From assembly GCA_027943245.1 (NCBI GenBank), contig JANDJZ010001670.1, positions 1-12,687 on the forward strand: a DNA stretch of 12,687 nt, in the 5' to 3' direction. Every line of letters begins with the position of its first letter. Within the stretch, counting starts at the first letter, position 1. This document shows positions 11,931-12,687 of the stretch, piece by piece. The DNA is from Acanthamoeba sp. SK_2022b (lineage: Eukaryota > Discosea > Longamoebia > Acanthamoebidae). Made by a program: the position numbers and the translations under genes. The notes beneath the pieces were generated by a model, which was not told the DNA's origin, searched no databases, and saw nothing but the letters and a program-made list of their open reading frames with translations.

Positions 11931-12687
11931 GGCTGCGCCCCCTCGACCAGCCGGTCGACCCACAGGAGCCCGACCAGCGACAGGCCGACCCCGCCGACCA
12001 GGCAGACCGCGCCCGGGACGGTGTCGAGCAGCACGTGGACCGGGTCGGACCCGAGCGACCCGCCCAGCCCGAGCCCGAGCACCGGCAGCCCGGCGAGCAG
12101 ACGGGACGTCGCCCGGGCGGGCGCCACGGCCGACTCGACCTCGCGGTGCACCTCCAGGTCGGCCCGCACCCCGTCGCCGAGGCGCTCCAGCACGTCGGCC
12201 AACGGAGCGCCGGAGCGCTCGGCGACCGTCCAGGCCGCGGCCAGCGACGCCAGCGCCGACGCACCCGGGCGACCGGCGGCGGCCCGGAGTGCCGCAGGGA
12301 CGTCACCACCGACGGCTGCGACGCGCGCGACCGGCGCGAGCCAGGGCAGGTCGTCGGCCGCCGCCCGGACGGCGCGCCCCGGGGCCAGCCCGGCGCGCAC
12401 CTGGGCGGCGAGGACGTCGAGCGCCTCGGCGGCGGCCCGCCGCGTGGACGCCGCCGCAGCCCGCCGGCGTCCGGCTCGCTGCAGGCGCACGACCACGACC
12501 GCCGTGGCGGCCGCGGTCGTCGCGACCAGCACGTGCGGCAGGGCGACCCCGGCCACCCATGCGGCCACGGGCACGCCGAGCAGGAGCGGCACGGGCGGCG
12601 GGCGGGGTCGCCAGCGGCGGGGCCCGGCCGGCCCCGGCTCGACCAGCCGGCTCGCCAGGACCACGTTGCCGGGCGGACGCCGCAGCA
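11927..12687 (-). CDS. tadB: TadB-like type II secretion F-domain membrane protein (5' end cut by window)
   Basis: The frame stays open to the right edge. The first visible in-frame start is GTG at 12664-12662, giving 245 residues, but I judge the gene to be truncated. The basic linker after it (about 1-24) matches the stretch that follows the first membrane helix in the TadC paralogue, so that helix is probably coded outside the window. Counting from 12664, a hydrophobic double helix lies at about 26-60. The T2SSF domain runs from EALDVLAAQVRAGLAPGRAV (80-99) through ERSGAPLADVLERLGDGVRADLEVHREVESAVAPARA (149-185). C-terminal helices lie at about 188-204 and 217-236. It acts with TadC as the inner-membrane platform. 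Its stop overlaps the tadC start by 4 nt. The TadA motor gene would be expected upstream. Confidence 0.85.
   Translation of the reverse strand, partial: LRRPPGNVVLASRLVEPGPAGPRRWRPRPPPVPLLLGVPVAAWVAGVALPHVLVATTAAATAVVVVRLQRAGRRRAAAASTRRAAAEALDVLAAQVRAGLAPGRAVRAAADDLPWLAPVARVAAVGGDVPAALRAAAGRPGASALASLAAAWTVAERSGAPLADVLERLGDGVRADLEVHREVESAVAPARATSRLLAGLPVLGLGLGGSLGSDPVHVLLDTVPGAVCLVGGVGLSLVGLLWVDRLVEGAQP

Overview
The window comes from a very GC-rich chromosome with strong G/C bias at third codon positions, several GTG starts and 4-base stop/start overlaps. Gene content points to a high-GC Actinomycetota bacterium. A divergently transcribed BldG-like STAS regulator and DECH-box (SftH/MrfA-type) helicase lie near a DUF4244-pilin Tad locus. 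This is the 'helicase/secretion neighbourhood' known from actinobacteria, for example around Rv3649 and Rv3654c-Rv3660c of Mycobacterium tuberculosis. The genus cannot be fixed from the sequence alone.

Layout. (1) 2-1456, plus strand: the 3' part of an MFS transporter and a phosphinothricin-acetyltransferase-type GNAT enzyme, followed by a long hairpin (1486-1536) that can serve as a terminator for both converging transcripts. (2) 1554-3377, minus strand: a BldG-like anti-anti-sigma factor followed 12 nt later by a class I methyltransferase with an NPPF motif. (3) 3470-5767, plus strand: the DECH helicase, divergent from the bldG-like gene across 92 bp. (4) 5920-9893, plus strand: two genes coupled by an ATGA overlap. 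They encode a multi-spanning processive family-2 glycosyltransferase and a membrane-anchored GH18 chitinase-like protein with two C-terminal chitin-binding (CBM5/12) repeats. (5) 9899-12687, minus strand: a Tad/Flp-type pilus operon read as tadB (cut by the window end), tadC, two DUF4244/Flp-type prepilins, a TadE-type pseudopilin and a second TadE-like protein.

How the genes fit together. The Tad block encodes the inner-membrane platform (TadB/TadC), two candidate pilins and two minor pseudopilins of a surface fibre. The motor ATPase and CpaE/Ssd-like partner expected in such loci would lie beyond the right edge. The glycosyltransferase/GH18 pair looks like a self-contained synthesis-and-trimming module for a beta-linked, possibly amino-sugar, exopolysaccharide. 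It sits between the helicase and the pilus genes, which is the most unusual part of the window. A surface polymer and an adhesion pilus side by side suggest a cell-surface or biofilm region, but that functional link is inference. The regulator, helicase, methyltransferase and transporter genes look like ordinary conserved chromosomal genes. No mobile element, CRISPR array, tRNA or rRNA was seen.
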